Shown here piece by piece: positions 40,810 to 50,369 of a stretch of DNA of 64,000 nucleotides. The notes below the pieces were generated by a model. That model saw only the letters and a list, made by a program, of their open reading frames with translations, ran no database searches and was not told the DNA's origin. The first letter of the stretch is position 1, and every line of letters begins with the position of its first letter. This DNA comes from an uncultured Propionivibrio sp. (GTDB lineage: Bacteria > Pseudomonadota > Gammaproteobacteria > Burkholderiales > Rhodocyclaceae): the NCBI RefSeq assembly GCF_963666255.1, contig NZ_OY762656.1:558001-622000 (forward strand), in the 5' to 3' direction. Both the position numbers and the translations under genes were made by a program.

Positions 40810-41817
40810 ATGCAGAAGATCCTGTACATCAACGTCTCCAGAATCGGCGACACACTGTTGGTCAGTCCTGCGGTTCGGGCCGTAGCAACCGCCTTCCCGG
40901 ACGCGGAAATTACCCTGCTCGGCCATCCCAAGCGATCGGAAATCTTCAGACATCTTCCATTCGTTCACCACACCGGCTCGATCAACAAGCAGCGTGCACC
41001 GTGGATGGGCTGGTTCGACAGAAACAAATATGACATGGCCTTTGTCTGCGGCTATGACACCCCTCTACTCAAATACGCGCTACGAGTGTCAAAGAAAGTG
41101 GTGGCATTTCGGCAGGACAGCAACGACATTAATGCAAAGCTCTTCAAGGTCGTCGAACCCCCTGCCTTCCAGGCCGAACATGCCGTCGACATCCAACTGC
41201 GCCTCCCGGCAGCAGTCGGCATTCCCCCAGCAGGGCGGGCACTCGCCTATCAGGTCACCGAAGCCGAGTCGCGTTGGGCCAGAGCGGAATTGGCGCGCAC
41301 CACCCCGCCACCATCGTCACCGCTGATCGGACTTCAGGTCGCCAGCTTTCCGACCAAAGCCTATCGCGACTGGCCAGTCGACCATTTCATGGCGCTCACC
41401 GACAAGATCCGCAGCGGCTGGCCTGACGCCCACTTCCTGATCTTCGGTGGAACGGAAGAAACAGTCCGGACAAATCAACTCCAGCAACACCTGGGCAACG
41501 CGTCGACACTCTACGCCGGACGCCTGACACTTCGGCAAACCGCCTCGCTGATGAACGAGATCGATCTCTACATTGGCGTCGACACCGGCCCCACGCATAT
41601 CATGAGCGCGCTTCATCGCCCCATGATAGCGCTCTACCATGGTTATTCCCCCAGTCGCTGCCTCGCCCCGCTGGAACACCCTTGCGCGTACATCGTTGAC
41701 CATCCCCTTGCCGACAGAGACTGTTCGACCGAGGCTCCGATGAGTGACATCACCGTTGACCGCGTCTGGCAGGCTGTCACGCGGGCCCTGTCCGAACACC
41801 CGCCGACACCACGATGA
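40810..41817 (+). CDS. Glycosyltransferase family 9 (heptosyltransferase-like)
   Basis: 335 residues from the ATG at 40810 (MQKILYINVSRIGDTLLVSP); the earlier open frame is not homologous. The GT9 N-terminus, with its VSRIGDTLLVSPAVRA motif, and the donor-site pair LIGVDTGPTHIMSALHRP and IALYHGYSP are present, as in ADP-heptose:LPS heptosyltransferases. The IGVDTG in place of the usual GNDTG pattern and the many neighbouring transferases make exact assignment uncertain. Somewhat lower GC than the housekeeping genes hints at transfer of this part of the cluster. Confidence 0.85.
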   Translation: MQKILYINVSRIGDTLLVSPAVRAVATAFPDAEITLLGHPKRSEIFRHLPFVHHTGSINKQRAPWMGWFDRNKYDMAFVCGYDTPLLKYALRVSKKVVAFRQDSNDINAKLFKVVEPPAFQAEHAVDIQLRLPAAVGIPPAGRALAYQVTEAESRWARAELARTTPPPSSPLIGLQVASFPTKAYRDWPVDHFMALTDKIRSGWPDAHFLIFGGTEETVRTNQLQQHLGNASTLYAGRLTLRQTASLMNEIDLYIGVDTGPTHIMSALHRPMIALYHGYSPSRCLAPLEHPCAYIVDHPLADRDCSTEAPMSDITVDRVWQAVTRALSEHPPTPR

Positions 41818-42899
41818 AATTCGGGCTGATCACCACCAATCTGCGCGGCGGCGGGGCCGAAAAGGCGATGCTCAAGCTGTCCGCACTGCTGGCCGGACGG
41901 GGACACGAGACCCATCTCCTGATCCTCGAACACCGGGTCGAGCACGATCTGCCGCCAGGCATCACCTTCACCGCGCTGACACGCCCGGGCCGGACGGCCA
42001 GCAAGGGAATGCTCGGCAAGTATCTGCTCGCCTGGCGCCTGCGCCTCTGCGTAAATAAGCTCGCCGGCGACACCCCGTTCGACCTGATCGTCAGCACGCT
42101 CCCCTTCGCCGACGAAATCAGCCGACTGGCGCGCCTGCCGAAGCTCTGGCATCGCATCGCCAACACCCTTTCGGCAGAAATCGGACGCTTGTCAGCAACA
42201 TCCCCGACGAAGGCGGCACGGCGCCTGAAGAAGTACCGGCAGCTCTACGCGCAGGGGCAGTTGCTAGCCGTCTCAGACGGCGTCGCCGACGACCTGCGTG
42301 AACTCGGCATCGCCACCCGACGTGTCGAATGCCTTTACAACCCTTTCGACGCCAACGCCATCCAGACAGCAGCAAAAGCACCAACCCCACTTCCGGAAAC
42401 GCCTTATGTCGTCCACGTCGGCCGCTTTTCCGCACAAAAAAGGCACGACCTGCTGTTTGAGGCCTTCCGCCAACTGCCTGACAGCCACGCCCTGGTCCTG
42501 CTCTGCCACGACGACCCCGCCTTGCGCGCCATGATCGCGCACCATGGCCTGGCCGAGCGCGTCATTGTTGCCGGATTCCAGCCCAACCCGTATCCCTGGA
42601 TCGCAGCGGCGGATCTGCTTGTTCTGTGTTCCGACCACGAGGGTATGCCCAACGTATTGATCGAGGCGCTTCTGCTCGGCACGCCGGTCGTCAGCACCGA
42701 TTGCCCCTCCGGACCGCGTGAAGTCTTGCAGAATGGAAGATGCGGCAGGCTGGTGCCCTGCAACAATGCCGCTGCGTTGCGCGATGCCATGCGCGAGACG
42801 CTTTCCGGCAAGGACGATATCGCTCCCTTCGACCCGTCTCCCTTCCTGCCCGGCACAGCCATCAGCCACCTCGAACGACTGGCACAGGAGACCTGCTGA
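41814..42899 (+). CDS. Glycosyltransferase family 4
   Basis: 361 residues, overlapping the preceding heptosyltransferase-like gene by four bases. The start MKFGLITTNLRGGGAEKAMLKL is the GT4 glycan-acceptor motif; the donor domain shows HVGRFSAQKRHDLLFEAF and the EHEGMPNVLIEALLLGTPVVST-like segment (here DHEGMPNVLIEALLLG). It is similar in outline to N-acetylgalactosamine or hexose transferases of LPS and capsule clusters. The sugar is not predictable. The amidotransferase gene begins two bases after its stop. Confidence 0.9.
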   Translation: MKFGLITTNLRGGGAEKAMLKLSALLAGRGHETHLLILEHRVEHDLPPGITFTALTRPGRTASKGMLGKYLLAWRLRLCVNKLAGDTPFDLIVSTLPFADEISRLARLPKLWHRIANTLSAEIGRLSATSPTKAARRLKKYRQLYAQGQLLAVSDGVADDLRELGIATRRVECLYNPFDANAIQTAAKAPTPLPETPYVVHVGRFSAQKRHDLLFEAFRQLPDSHALVLLCHDDPALRAMIAHHGLAERVIVAGFQPNPYPWIAAADLLVLCSDHEGMPNVLIEALLLGTPVVSTDCPSGPREVLQNGRCGRLVPCNNAAALRDAMRETLSGKDDIAPFDPSPFLPGTAISHLERLAQETC

Positions 42900-42900
42900 C

Positions 42901-44739
42901 ATGTGTGGCATTCTCGGACTGATCGACACCCCCTGGCAGGATCACGCTCAGGCAGCGCTTGCCGCGATTGCCAAACGGGGTCCTGACGAACAATCCTTCT
43001 GCAATGTGGCCAAAGGGCTCTTCGGCCACACGCGTCTGTCAGTGATCGACCTCGCCACGGGGGCGCAACCGATGCGTACGCCCGACGGGCGCTACACGCT
43101 GGTATTCAACGGGGAAATCTACAATTTCCGCGAACTGCGGCACGAACTGGAAGCACGGGGTGTTGTATTCTCGACACATTCCGACACCGAGGTTCTGTTG
43201 CACGGATTCGTCGAATGGGGCCGGTCGGTGTTGCCGCGCCTGGATGGCATGTTCGCCTTTTCCCTCTGGGACAGCCAGACGAACACGCTGTTTGCCGCCC
43301 GCGACCGGCTTGGCATCAAACCCTACTTCTATTCGACGACCCGCGGCTTCGCTTTCGCGTCGACGCTCGCTCCTTTTCTCAACCTGCCCGGATTTCCCCG
43401 GAAAATAGACTTCGCTGCGCTGCGCGACTATCTTGCATTTCAGACCTGCCTCGCACCGAACACATTGCTGGAGGACGTCCGGCAACTGCCGCCAGCCTGT
43501 TGGCTGACTTACCGCGCCGACGAGAACGCTCTTGAACAGGGTCAGTGGTGGACAATTCCGGCCCCCGAATCAAGCGCTCGTCCGTTCGATGAGCTTGTCG
43601 ACACGATCGACGCCGCGTTGCGCGAAAGCGTGCGCCGGCAACTCGTCGCCGACGTGCCGCTGGGCGCGTTTCTCTCCGGCGGTATCGACTCCAGCCTGGC
43701 AGTGCGTTACATGGCCGAAGCCGGCGCGACCCCGCTGAAAACCTTCTCGATGCGCTTTGCCGAAGAAGGCTACGACGAAACTGGCGCTGCGCTCGCCGTC
43801 GCCCGGGCCTTCGGTACCGAGCACCTGATTCTCGACGCCCCGGCCATCGACGCCGATGCCTTTGTTCGCGCCATCGGCGACCTCGACCAGCCACTCGCCG
43901 ACCCCGCCTACGTCATGACATGGGAATTATCCCGACAAACGCGTCAACACGTCACCGTGGCGCTCTCGGGCGATGGCGGCGACGAACTGTTTGCCGGATA
44001 CCCGCGTTTTGCCGACGAAGCGTCGCTATTTCCGCAACGACCGGGACAACAGATGTTGCGTCGTCTGATCGAGGCGGGACTTGCGCCCGCGTCGCTGACC
44101 CGGAGAGCCCTCTGGGGGCAGGAACTGCTTTTGTACCGACGTGCGGAACTGGGCCCGTGGTCAGGCTCACGCAAGAGCCTGGCCCACTACCTGACGCCGG
44201 ATGCGCTGCGCGCCGCCAGGCCCGAAGACACCCTGGCGCGATGGATCGAACTCGCCAACAGCTTCGGCACAAGCATGGACACGGCAAGTCTCATGCGGGC
44301 CGATCTCTGGACCTATCTGTCGGAAAACTGTCTGAGCAAAACAGACCGGGCAAGCATGGCGCACAGCCTGGAAATCCGGGTTCCATTGCTCGGACAACCC
44401 GTTCTCGACGCCGTATTGAGCCTGCCCGCCCAGGTGCATTATGACAAGGACGGCGGCAAGGCAATTCTCCGCCAGATCGCTCGCAACTCGTTGCCGGAAG
44501 CGGTATGGAACCGTGAGAAACACGGATTTTCCGTTCCCTTGCAGGCGTATTTCAATGGCGCCTGGAAATCGCCGTGTGACGCCGTCATCGCCGACTGCGC
44601 TAGAATTGCGCCTTTCCTCAATGCAAGCGCCATCACCACGTTGTGGCAGGAGGCAAAGAAGGGCAGGGCGTCAAGACGACTGGCTTATACCATTGTCACA
44701 TTGCTGCTCTGGCTCGACAACACGAAACTGCACGCCTGA
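42901..44739 (+). CDS. Asparagine synthase-like glutamine amidotransferase in a glycan cluster
   Basis: 612 residues from the ATG at 42901, which places the nucleophile Cys2 (MCGILGLID) at the N-terminus as required. The glutaminase domain (residues 2 to about 200) is followed by a PP-loop ATP domain with SGGIDSS (from Ser259) and a later [14 protein letters not shown] motif. Known: AsnB-type enzymes in polysaccharide clusters often amidate uronic acids rather than aspartate. Given ugd and the UDP-uronate epimerase in the window, making a uronamide in LPS is a reasonable inference; ordinary asparagine synthesis cannot be excluded. Confidence 0.9.
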   Translation: MCGILGLIDTPWQDHAQAALAAIAKRGPDEQSFCNVAKGLFGHTRLSVIDLATGAQPMRTPDGRYTLVFNGEIYNFRELRHELEARGVVFSTHSDTEVLLHGFVEWGRSVLPRLDGMFAFSLWDSQTNTLFAARDRLGIKPYFYSTTRGFAFASTLAPFLNLPGFPRKIDFAALRDYLAFQTCLAPNTLLEDVRQLPPACWLTYRADENALEQGQWWTIPAPESSARPFDELVDTIDAALRESVRRQLVADVPLGAFLSGGIDSSLAVRYMAEAGATPLKTFSMRFAEEGYDETGAALAVARAFGTEHLILDAPAIDADAFVRAIGDLDQPLADPAYVMTWELSRQTRQHVTVALSGDGGDELFAGYPRFADEASLFPQRPGQQMLRRLIEAGLAPASLTRRALWGQELLLYRRAELGPWSGSRKSLAHYLTPDALRAARPEDTLARWIELANSFGTSMDTASLMRADLWTYLSENCLSKTDRASMAHSLEIRVPLLGQPVLDAVLSLPAQVHYDKDGGKAILRQIARNSLPEAVWNREKHGFSVPLQAYFNGAWKSPCDAVIADCARIAPFLNASAITTLWQEAKKGRASRRLAYTIVTLLLWLDNTKLHA

Positions 44740-44753
44740 CAAGGAAGCGGAAT

Positions 44754-45320
44754 ATGTTACGGAGCTGGCGACAATTCGTTTTTTCCTGTCGATCCCGACT
44801 GTCGGGCGGGAGCAGAATTTCGCTGGGTGCGTACGTCAAAGGAATCGAGAACATCCGCGTCGGAAAAAAATGTAAAGTCCATGCAGACGCCTCCATTGAT
44901 GCGAGTCGCAGCGCCGGCGTTTTCTTCGGCGATCAGGTCACGCTGAACCGCTTCGCCTATATTCAAGGCGGCAACGGCGGCGTCAGGCTTGGGAACCAAG
45001 TCGAAATCAACAATTTTTCCATCGTCAATGGCACGGGTGGCGTGGACATCGGAGACAACACGCTGATCGGCCCCGGCGTGCGCATCATTTCCTATCAGCA
45101 TCAAACCGCCGTCACTGAACTGATCCGGACACAACCCGTGGAAGCCAAGGCAATCCGGATCGGACAGGACTGCTGGATCGGAGCCAATGCAATCGTTCTC
45201 GCCGGCGTCACCATCGGAGATGGCGCTGTCATTGGCGCTGGCGCGGTCGTAACATCCGATATTCCGGCAAACGCTGTCGCGGTCGGTGTCCCCGCCAAAC
45301 AGATCAAGGATCGTCGCTAA
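44754..45320 (+). CDS. Hexapeptide-repeat acyltransferase (LbH family)
   Basis: 188 residues from the ATG at 44754 with AAGGAAG before it. Left-handed beta-helix hexapeptide repeats run through most of the protein (for example [17 protein letters not shown] and [18 protein letters not shown]), and the C-terminus [15 protein letters not shown] is the standard acetyltransferase ending. It probably O- or N-acetylates a sugar of the LPS core or glycan. Its stop overlaps the ATG of the next, related acyltransferase by one base. The two may be old tandem duplicates. Confidence 0.88.
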   Translation: MLRSWRQFVFSCRSRLSGGSRISLGAYVKGIENIRVGKKCKVHADASIDASRSAGVFFGDQVTLNRFAYIQGGNGGVRLGNQVEINNFSIVNGTGGVDIGDNTLIGPGVRIISYQHQTAVTELIRTQPVEAKAIRIGQDCWIGANAIVLAGVTIGDGAVIGAGAVVTSDIPANAVAVGVPAKQIKDRR

Positions 45321-45889
45321 TGTGGCGCTGGATTGTGCACCTCGGCTATATCGTCTATTGGAAGCTCAGCCTCACCGCCAAGGTCTCGCCGCTCGCCACC
45401 CTCAAATTCCCGCGGAACATTCACCTTGGCAAGGGTTGCACCATCCGCAGCGGATGCATGATCGACGCCCCCCGACCAGGCGTCATTGAACTCGGGGAAA
45501 AGGTCGACCTGAACAGACACGTCTATCTCGGCGGTTTTGGTACGCATCTGCACATCGGCGCCCGAACCACACTCAACCAGCACGCATACATCGATGCCAG
45601 GGGCGGTGTCTCGATCGGTGAAGACGTCATGATCGGCCCCTTCGCACGCCTGATCTCCTACAACCACGTCTTTGCCGACCTGAACACCCCGATGAACCGC
45701 CAAGGATTCTCACTCGATGAAATCCGGATTGGCAACGACGTCTGGATCGGCGCCGGCGCCACAATCCTGCCCGGCATATCCATCGGCGACGGATCGATCA
45801 TCGCCGCCGGCGCGGTTGTCACGCGCTCTTGTCCCCCCAATTCGATTCTCGCGGGCGTGCCGGCAAAGATTGTCCGCACCAGGCAATAG
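45320..45889 (+). CDS. Hexapeptide-repeat acyltransferase (LbH family), second tandem copy
   Basis: 189 residues. An N-terminal hydrophobic stretch (WIVHLGYIVYWKLSL) precedes a hexapeptide beta-helix (IHLGKGCTIRSG, VSIGEDVMIGPFARLIS, IRIGNDVWIGAGATILPG) and a closing ILAGVPAKIVRTR. It has the same architecture as the preceding gene, with recognisable similarity in the last 90 residues (shared I-R-I-G-x-D-x-W-I-G-A motif). It probably transfers an acetyl group to a sugar; the acceptor is unknown. Confidence 0.88.
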   Translation: MWRWIVHLGYIVYWKLSLTAKVSPLATLKFPRNIHLGKGCTIRSGCMIDAPRPGVIELGEKVDLNRHVYLGGFGTHLHIGARTTLNQHAYIDARGGVSIGEDVMIGPFARLISYNHVFADLNTPMNRQGFSLDEIRIGNDVWIGAGATILPGISIGDGSIIAAGAVVTRSCPPNSILAGVPAKIVRTRQ

Positions 45890-45896
45890 CACAACA

Positions 45897-46892
45897 ATGA
45901 GCCCGCACACCAGGAACATCCTGATTCATGAGGACGCGAAACCTCTCATCCCCTTGCGCGCCGGTCTGTCTGCGCTCGGCATACGACTGTTGCCCGTTGC
46001 CGAGATGACACAGCTTTCCGACACTCAGCAGGTGCTGGGATATTTTGCCTGCTTCTATCGCAGCCTCTCGCGGCCGGCCTCCGCCTGGCTCAGACACCGG
46101 CAACTGGCCCGCGCCGGCATTCCGATCGTCACCTGGAACCGGGATGCTCCGCACTACCTGAACTATCCGACGTGGCGGCTGAAACTGGCCAGCAAACTGG
46201 CGCTGACCGACATCTACGCGACGCATACCCTGATCGACGCCGACAAATACACCTTCGCCCCGACAACGCTCTATCTTGCCAATGCCGTCGAACCGTCAAG
46301 CTATTCGCCGCCGGAACCTGTTTCCAGTCTGTTCCCCCGGCTTCGCGACGAATCGACCTACTCGGTCGATGTCAGCTTTTTCGGTGGAATGAACGGGCAA
46401 GCGTACAAGGAAGACGCGGACCGAGCCGCGTTTTTCTCTGAACTGTCGAAACGACTCACAGAGGAAAGAATCTCGCACATATTTCGCGAAACAGGCGAAA
46501 TGACGCCGGCCCAGCAAATTGCCTTCATTCTGTCCTCGAAAATCAATTTGAATTACGGCGCACGCTGCGAATACAACGCAAGCACTGCATCCGGACTACC
46601 GGAAAGGTGTTTCGGCATCCCCGGCGCAGGCGGTTTCCTGTTGTGCGACAAAAGAACCCACTCGCGTGACGATTTCGACATCGGGAAAGACTGGGCGGAA
46701 TATGACGGAATCGACGACTGCGTCGCTAAAATCAAGTACTGGCTGGCACACTTCCAGTCGGCACGCAACATCGCAGAACAATGTCATGAAACCGTAATGC
46801 GTCAGCACACCTACCAGCACCGCGCCACACGTCTGGTGAATGCATTGAACAACTGGCATGGCTTGAGACAAGCACGCAACGTCAATACCTGA
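45897..46892 (+). CDS. CgeB-like glycosyltransferase (Glyco_trans_1_2 type)
   Basis: 331 residues from the ATG at 45897. The C-terminal half carries a pattern typical of CgeB/YkvP-like transferases: LPERCFGIPGAGGFLLCDKR, then DIGKDWAEYDGIDDCVAKIKYWL and a final H-x-Y-x-H-R-A segment. The N-terminal half has a VTWNRDAPHYLNYP motif and a VDVSFFGGMNG motif like those opening the second Rossmann domain of GT-B enzymes. Sequence is lower in GC than the flanking core genes, consistent with lateral exchange of glycan genes. Donor and acceptor unknown. Confidence 0.8.
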   Translation: MSPHTRNILIHEDAKPLIPLRAGLSALGIRLLPVAEMTQLSDTQQVLGYFACFYRSLSRPASAWLRHRQLARAGIPIVTWNRDAPHYLNYPTWRLKLASKLALTDIYATHTLIDADKYTFAPTTLYLANAVEPSSYSPPEPVSSLFPRLRDESTYSVDVSFFGGMNGQAYKEDADRAAFFSELSKRLTEERISHIFRETGEMTPAQQIAFILSSKINLNYGARCEYNASTASGLPERCFGIPGAGGFLLCDKRTHSRDDFDIGKDWAEYDGIDDCVAKIKYWLAHFQSARNIAEQCHETVMRQHTYQHRATRLVNALNNWHGLRQARNVNT

Positions 46893-46908
46893 CCAACGAG
46901 TAGACCGC

Positions 46909-48231
46909 ATGACGACACTGTTAGCAAAAATCGGGCTTCCCGGACTGTTCTTTCTGGTCTGCTTCGTCTATCCGATCCCGCACACGATCGCTCTTCGCAA
47001 TCTGCTTCTGGTGACGCTGCTCGGCATCGGCCTGTTCCACCTCGCTAGGCATCCGCGACGACTCGACACAATTGACTGGCGCATTTTTCGCACGCCGGCT
47101 GCTCTGCTCGCCGCGCTGACGCTCTGGCTCTTGCTGCAAAGCACGCTGATCTCGCCAAGATCGGCCGAAGCACTCGAGATGTTCCGGGGAGACTGGTTGA
47201 TCGCTCTAACCGTTTCGCTGGCAGCCATGCTGGCGACGCTGACGACGCACCCGCCCCGCCCCGACCGGATCCTGCTCGCCCTGGCGCTGGCCTTGCTGGC
47301 TCATCTCGCCTTATTGCTGGGATATCAGATAGCCGGTTGGCTGAGTACCGGCTATTTCCCCTGGCACAGAACGCCGTTCGCGGAAAAGGACTACCACAGC
47401 ATGCTGGTGACGACCCTGGCGGTGCTGTCTCTCGGCGATCTGCTTTTCCGCGCCGTCACTGGGCGTCGGTGGTTCCCCTGCAACGGGTACTGGATCGCCG
47501 CCACGCTGGTGCTTTGCACTACTGCCAGTCTGACCTTATGGGCGCGCAACGCCACCCTCATCATCGCCGCTGAACTTGTTGCCTGCTGCATGATCTTTAT
47601 CGTGCTCGCCTCCAAGTCGGGATTCAAGAAAGCAACGTTCGTCATTACCCTGGTGGCGCTGCTCGGCGCCGGCGGCTGGCTGAGTTTCAGCAGCGACAGC
47701 CGCTGGAGCGGATTCCAGGACGCCGCCCGTGTCGCCTTCGACACCGAAAACAATCTCGCCTGGCTGGACAGCGAAAAATATCCGCGCCCGCTGACAACAT
47801 CCGGAAATCCCGTCGAAGAATCCGCCTATCTCAGGCTCGCCTGGGCCAAGGTCGGCGTCGAGCAGATCGCCCATTACCCGCTCGGCCTCGGCTACGGCCA
47901 CAAAGCTTTTGGCTGGGCTGTGGAGCGCAGCTACCGTGTCGCAACCGGCATCGAAAGCAGCCACTCCGGCCTGATCGATTTCACGCTGGCCAACGGCATT
48001 CCCGGGCTGGTGCTCTGGCTGGCGCTGTCGTCATCGCTCGTCATGGCCGGCTGGCGCGGATTCCGTCAATACGGATCGCCGGCCGGACTCGCGCTGGCGC
48101 TCAGCGTCGTCGCTTATCTCGTCCGCTGCCTGCTGGACGGACACCTCTCCGGCTTCCGCCTCGAAATGTATGCGCTTTTTGTCGGCGTGCTGATCATGCA
48201 GCAATTGCAGGAAAGCGCCCGATGCGACTGA
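46909..48231 (+). CDS. O-antigen ligase/polymerase-like membrane protein (Wzy_C/WaaL type)
   Basis: 440 residues with about ten to twelve membrane helices (for example LLVTLLGIGLFHLA and ILLALALALLAHLALLLGYQIAGW) and one large periplasmic loop of about 100 residues between helices in the second half. The loop contains YLRLAWAKVGVEQIAHYPLGLGYG and ends at HSGLIDFTLANGIPGLVLWLAL, the usual position of the conserved histidine in WaaL-type proteins. Known: these enzymes join undecaprenyl-linked glycans to lipid A-core in the periplasm. No wzx or wzy gene is seen in the window, so the donor glycan must be made elsewhere, or the protein acts on a simple unit. Confidence 0.82.
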   Translation: MTTLLAKIGLPGLFFLVCFVYPIPHTIALRNLLLVTLLGIGLFHLARHPRRLDTIDWRIFRTPAALLAALTLWLLLQSTLISPRSAEALEMFRGDWLIALTVSLAAMLATLTTHPPRPDRILLALALALLAHLALLLGYQIAGWLSTGYFPWHRTPFAEKDYHSMLVTTLAVLSLGDLLFRAVTGRRWFPCNGYWIAATLVLCTTASLTLWARNATLIIAAELVACCMIFIVLASKSGFKKATFVITLVALLGAGGWLSFSSDSRWSGFQDAARVAFDTENNLAWLDSEKYPRPLTTSGNPVEESAYLRLAWAKVGVEQIAHYPLGLGYGHKAFGWAVERSYRVATGIESSHSGLIDFTLANGIPGLVLWLALSSSLVMAGWRGFRQYGSPAGLALALSVVAYLVRCLLDGHLSGFRLEMYALFVGVLIMQQLQESARCD

Positions 48232-49358
48232 CGCAGATCAACCTGCAGCCGCACTTCGGCGGAGGTGAAGTCTATACGGCTTTCCTGTCGAGGGCATTCG
48301 ACCGACTCGGCATCCCGACGACGCTGTACGCGCATCCCGACGCCAAATTCTGGCATGCGCTCGATCTGCCCGCGTCGCTGCGTATCGAAACGGTTCCCGA
48401 CGCAAAGACCCTCGTTGCCGCGCTGCCGCGCACACCGCTCTGGTTGCTCAGCCATGGTCCGCAGTTCAAGGAAGTGATCGCTGCCCGCGATCCGCGCTGG
48501 CTGGTCACTGCCATGGCCCACATGCCGCTGCAAGGACGCAACCCGCGCAGTTTCGACGGCCACGACATGGTCTTTCCGGTCTCCGAGTGGGTCCGAGAAG
48601 GCCTGATCTCAGCCGGCGCGCCGAGTTGGAGCGCCGCCCTCTACGGCCTCGCCGCGCTCGACCCACAACGCAACGACGCAAGCGCACGGATCGTCAGATC
48701 GTCACGCTACGACTGGGACAAGCGGAAAGTGCGCGATCGCCTGCTCGGCGTCCTCAGCCCGCTGGCAAGGCCATTCACCCGGACTTGCCCGTTCGAGCGA
48801 CGTCCCGGCCTGACGCTCGGCATCGTCTCGCGGCTGACACCGATCAAGCAATTCCCGCAACTCTTCGACCGCCTGGCGCCGGTGCTTGCCCGCTTCCCGT
48901 CGGTCAACCTCGAGATTTTCGGCAGCGGCGGCTACGCCTCGGTGCGCGACCTTGACGCGGCGCTCAAGCCGATCGCCGAACGCGCACGCTTCTGGGGACA
49001 GCAACGCGACGTCCGGGCCGTCTACGCTCAGCTCGACTACCTGCTGACCGGACTGCCGGAAAAGGAAGCGCTCGGACTCAACGTCATCGAGGCACAAGCC
49101 TGTGACCTGCCGGTGCTGGCGGTGAAGGCGCCCCCCTTCACCGAAACCGTGTGCGACGGTGTCACGGGGTATTTCTACCGCGATCCGCGCGAGGATGGCG
49201 GCGAGGACTTCACGCGGTTGATCGAACGCCTGCTGACACAGACCGCCCGACTCCATCCGGCGGTCGCGCGCGACCACCTGGAGCGCTTCTCCTTCGACGC
49301 CTTCGTCGACCGTCTGCGCCCGATCGTCACCTGGGCCGAAGAAAGGGTGGCACCGTGA
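48222..49358 (+). CDS. Glycosyltransferase family 4/1
   Basis: 378 residues, overlapping the ligase-like gene by ten bases. The N-terminus MRLTQINLQPHFGGGEVYT is a typical acceptor-side glycine motif. The donor domain shows LTLGIVSRLTPIKQFPQLFDRL, VNLEIFGSGGYAS and the E-x(7)-E region GLPEKEALGLNVIEAQACDLPV. It probably extends the LPS core at the inner-membrane face. It overlaps the following heptosyltransferase-like gene, keeping the cluster tightly coupled. Confidence 0.88.
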   Translation: MRLTQINLQPHFGGGEVYTAFLSRAFDRLGIPTTLYAHPDAKFWHALDLPASLRIETVPDAKTLVAALPRTPLWLLSHGPQFKEVIAARDPRWLVTAMAHMPLQGRNPRSFDGHDMVFPVSEWVREGLISAGAPSWSAALYGLAALDPQRNDASARIVRSSRYDWDKRKVRDRLLGVLSPLARPFTRTCPFERRPGLTLGIVSRLTPIKQFPQLFDRLAPVLARFPSVNLEIFGSGGYASVRDLDAALKPIAERARFWGQQRDVRAVYAQLDYLLTGLPEKEALGLNVIEAQACDLPVLAVKAPPFTETVCDGVTGYFYRDPREDGGEDFTRLIERLLTQTARLHPAVARDHLERFSFDAFVDRLRPIVTWAEERVAP

Positions 49359-50353
49359 AAATCCTGGTCATTCGCCGCGACAATATCGGTGATCTCGTCT
49401 GCACGACGCCACTGATCTCGGCATTACGTCGTCATTGGCCCGACGCCCGCATCGAAGCGCTGGTCAACAGCTACAACGCCCCGGTGCTTGCCGGCAATCC
49501 CGACCTCGACGCCGTGCACGCCTATCGCAAAGCCAAGCATCGCGAGGCCGGAGCGTCGAAAGTCGCCATCTGGATGGAAACGCTCGGCCTGATCATCCGC
49601 TTGCGCAAGACCCGCTTCGACCTGATCGTCGTCGCCACCCCCGGCCCGCAGCCGGGCGCCGTCAAGTTCGCCCGCTGGATCGGTGCCCGGACGATACTGG
49701 CGCACTCGGCGGCCGACAGTGACGGCGGCCACGAAAGCGAACGCGTCATGCGTCTCCTCCACCCGCTTGGCATCGACAAGACACCGGGACCGCTGACCCT
49801 GCATGCCGACCCGGCCCTCGCGCGCGCGGTCACGCTGCCACCGGCCCCGATCCCTGACGCGCCTGTCATCGGCCTGCACATTTCGGCGCGCAAACCATCG
49901 CAGCGCTGGCCGGTTGAGCGCTTCGCCGATCTCGCACATGCGCTTCATCGCCGCGATGGCAGCCGCTTCCTGCTGTTCTGGTCTCCCGGCGACGAAGACC
50001 ACCCCCAGCATCCGGGCGACGACCGTAAGGCCGAGCGACTGCTCGAATCCTGCATCGACCTCCCGTTCATCGCCTGCCGCACGCATCGGCTCGAAGAGCT
50101 GATTGCCGGCCTGTCGCGCTGCGACCGTGTCATCTGCTCGGACGGCGGCGCCATGCACGTGGCCGCCGGACTCGGCAAACCGATTGTCTGTTTCTTCGGC
50201 AATTCCGGACCGGAGCGCTGGCATCCCTGGGGCGTCCCCTATGAAGTGCTGCAACCCGCCAGTCTCGACGTTGTGGACATCAGCGTGGACGATGCCATGG
50301 CCGCCTGCCGGCGACTGGAGCAACGCCTGACGTCGGACCAAACCCGGCGATAG
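49355..50353 (+). CDS. Glycosyltransferase family 9 (heptosyltransferase-like)
   Basis: 332 residues starting at GTG 49355, which overlaps the previous TGA (GTGA). The sequence VKILVIRRDNIGDLVCTTPLISALRR is a classic GT9 start. The donor site contains VIGLHISARKPSQRWPVERFADL and the C-terminal VICSDGGAMHVAAGLGKPIVCFFG. Known: GT9 enzymes transfer ADP-heptose to Kdo or heptose of the inner core. Position among core genes supports that role, though the specific linkage is not predictable. Confidence 0.9.
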   Translation: MKILVIRRDNIGDLVCTTPLISALRRHWPDARIEALVNSYNAPVLAGNPDLDAVHAYRKAKHREAGASKVAIWMETLGLIIRLRKTRFDLIVVATPGPQPGAVKFARWIGARTILAHSAADSDGGHESERVMRLLHPLGIDKTPGPLTLHADPALARAVTLPPAPIPDAPVIGLHISARKPSQRWPVERFADLAHALHRRDGSRFLLFWSPGDEDHPQHPGDDRKAERLLESCIDLPFIACRTHRLEELIAGLSRCDRVICSDGGAMHVAAGLGKPIVCFFGNSGPERWHPWGVPYEVLQPASLDVVDISVDDAMAACRRLEQRLTSDQTRR

Positions 50354-50369
50354 CGATTAGAATCCCATC

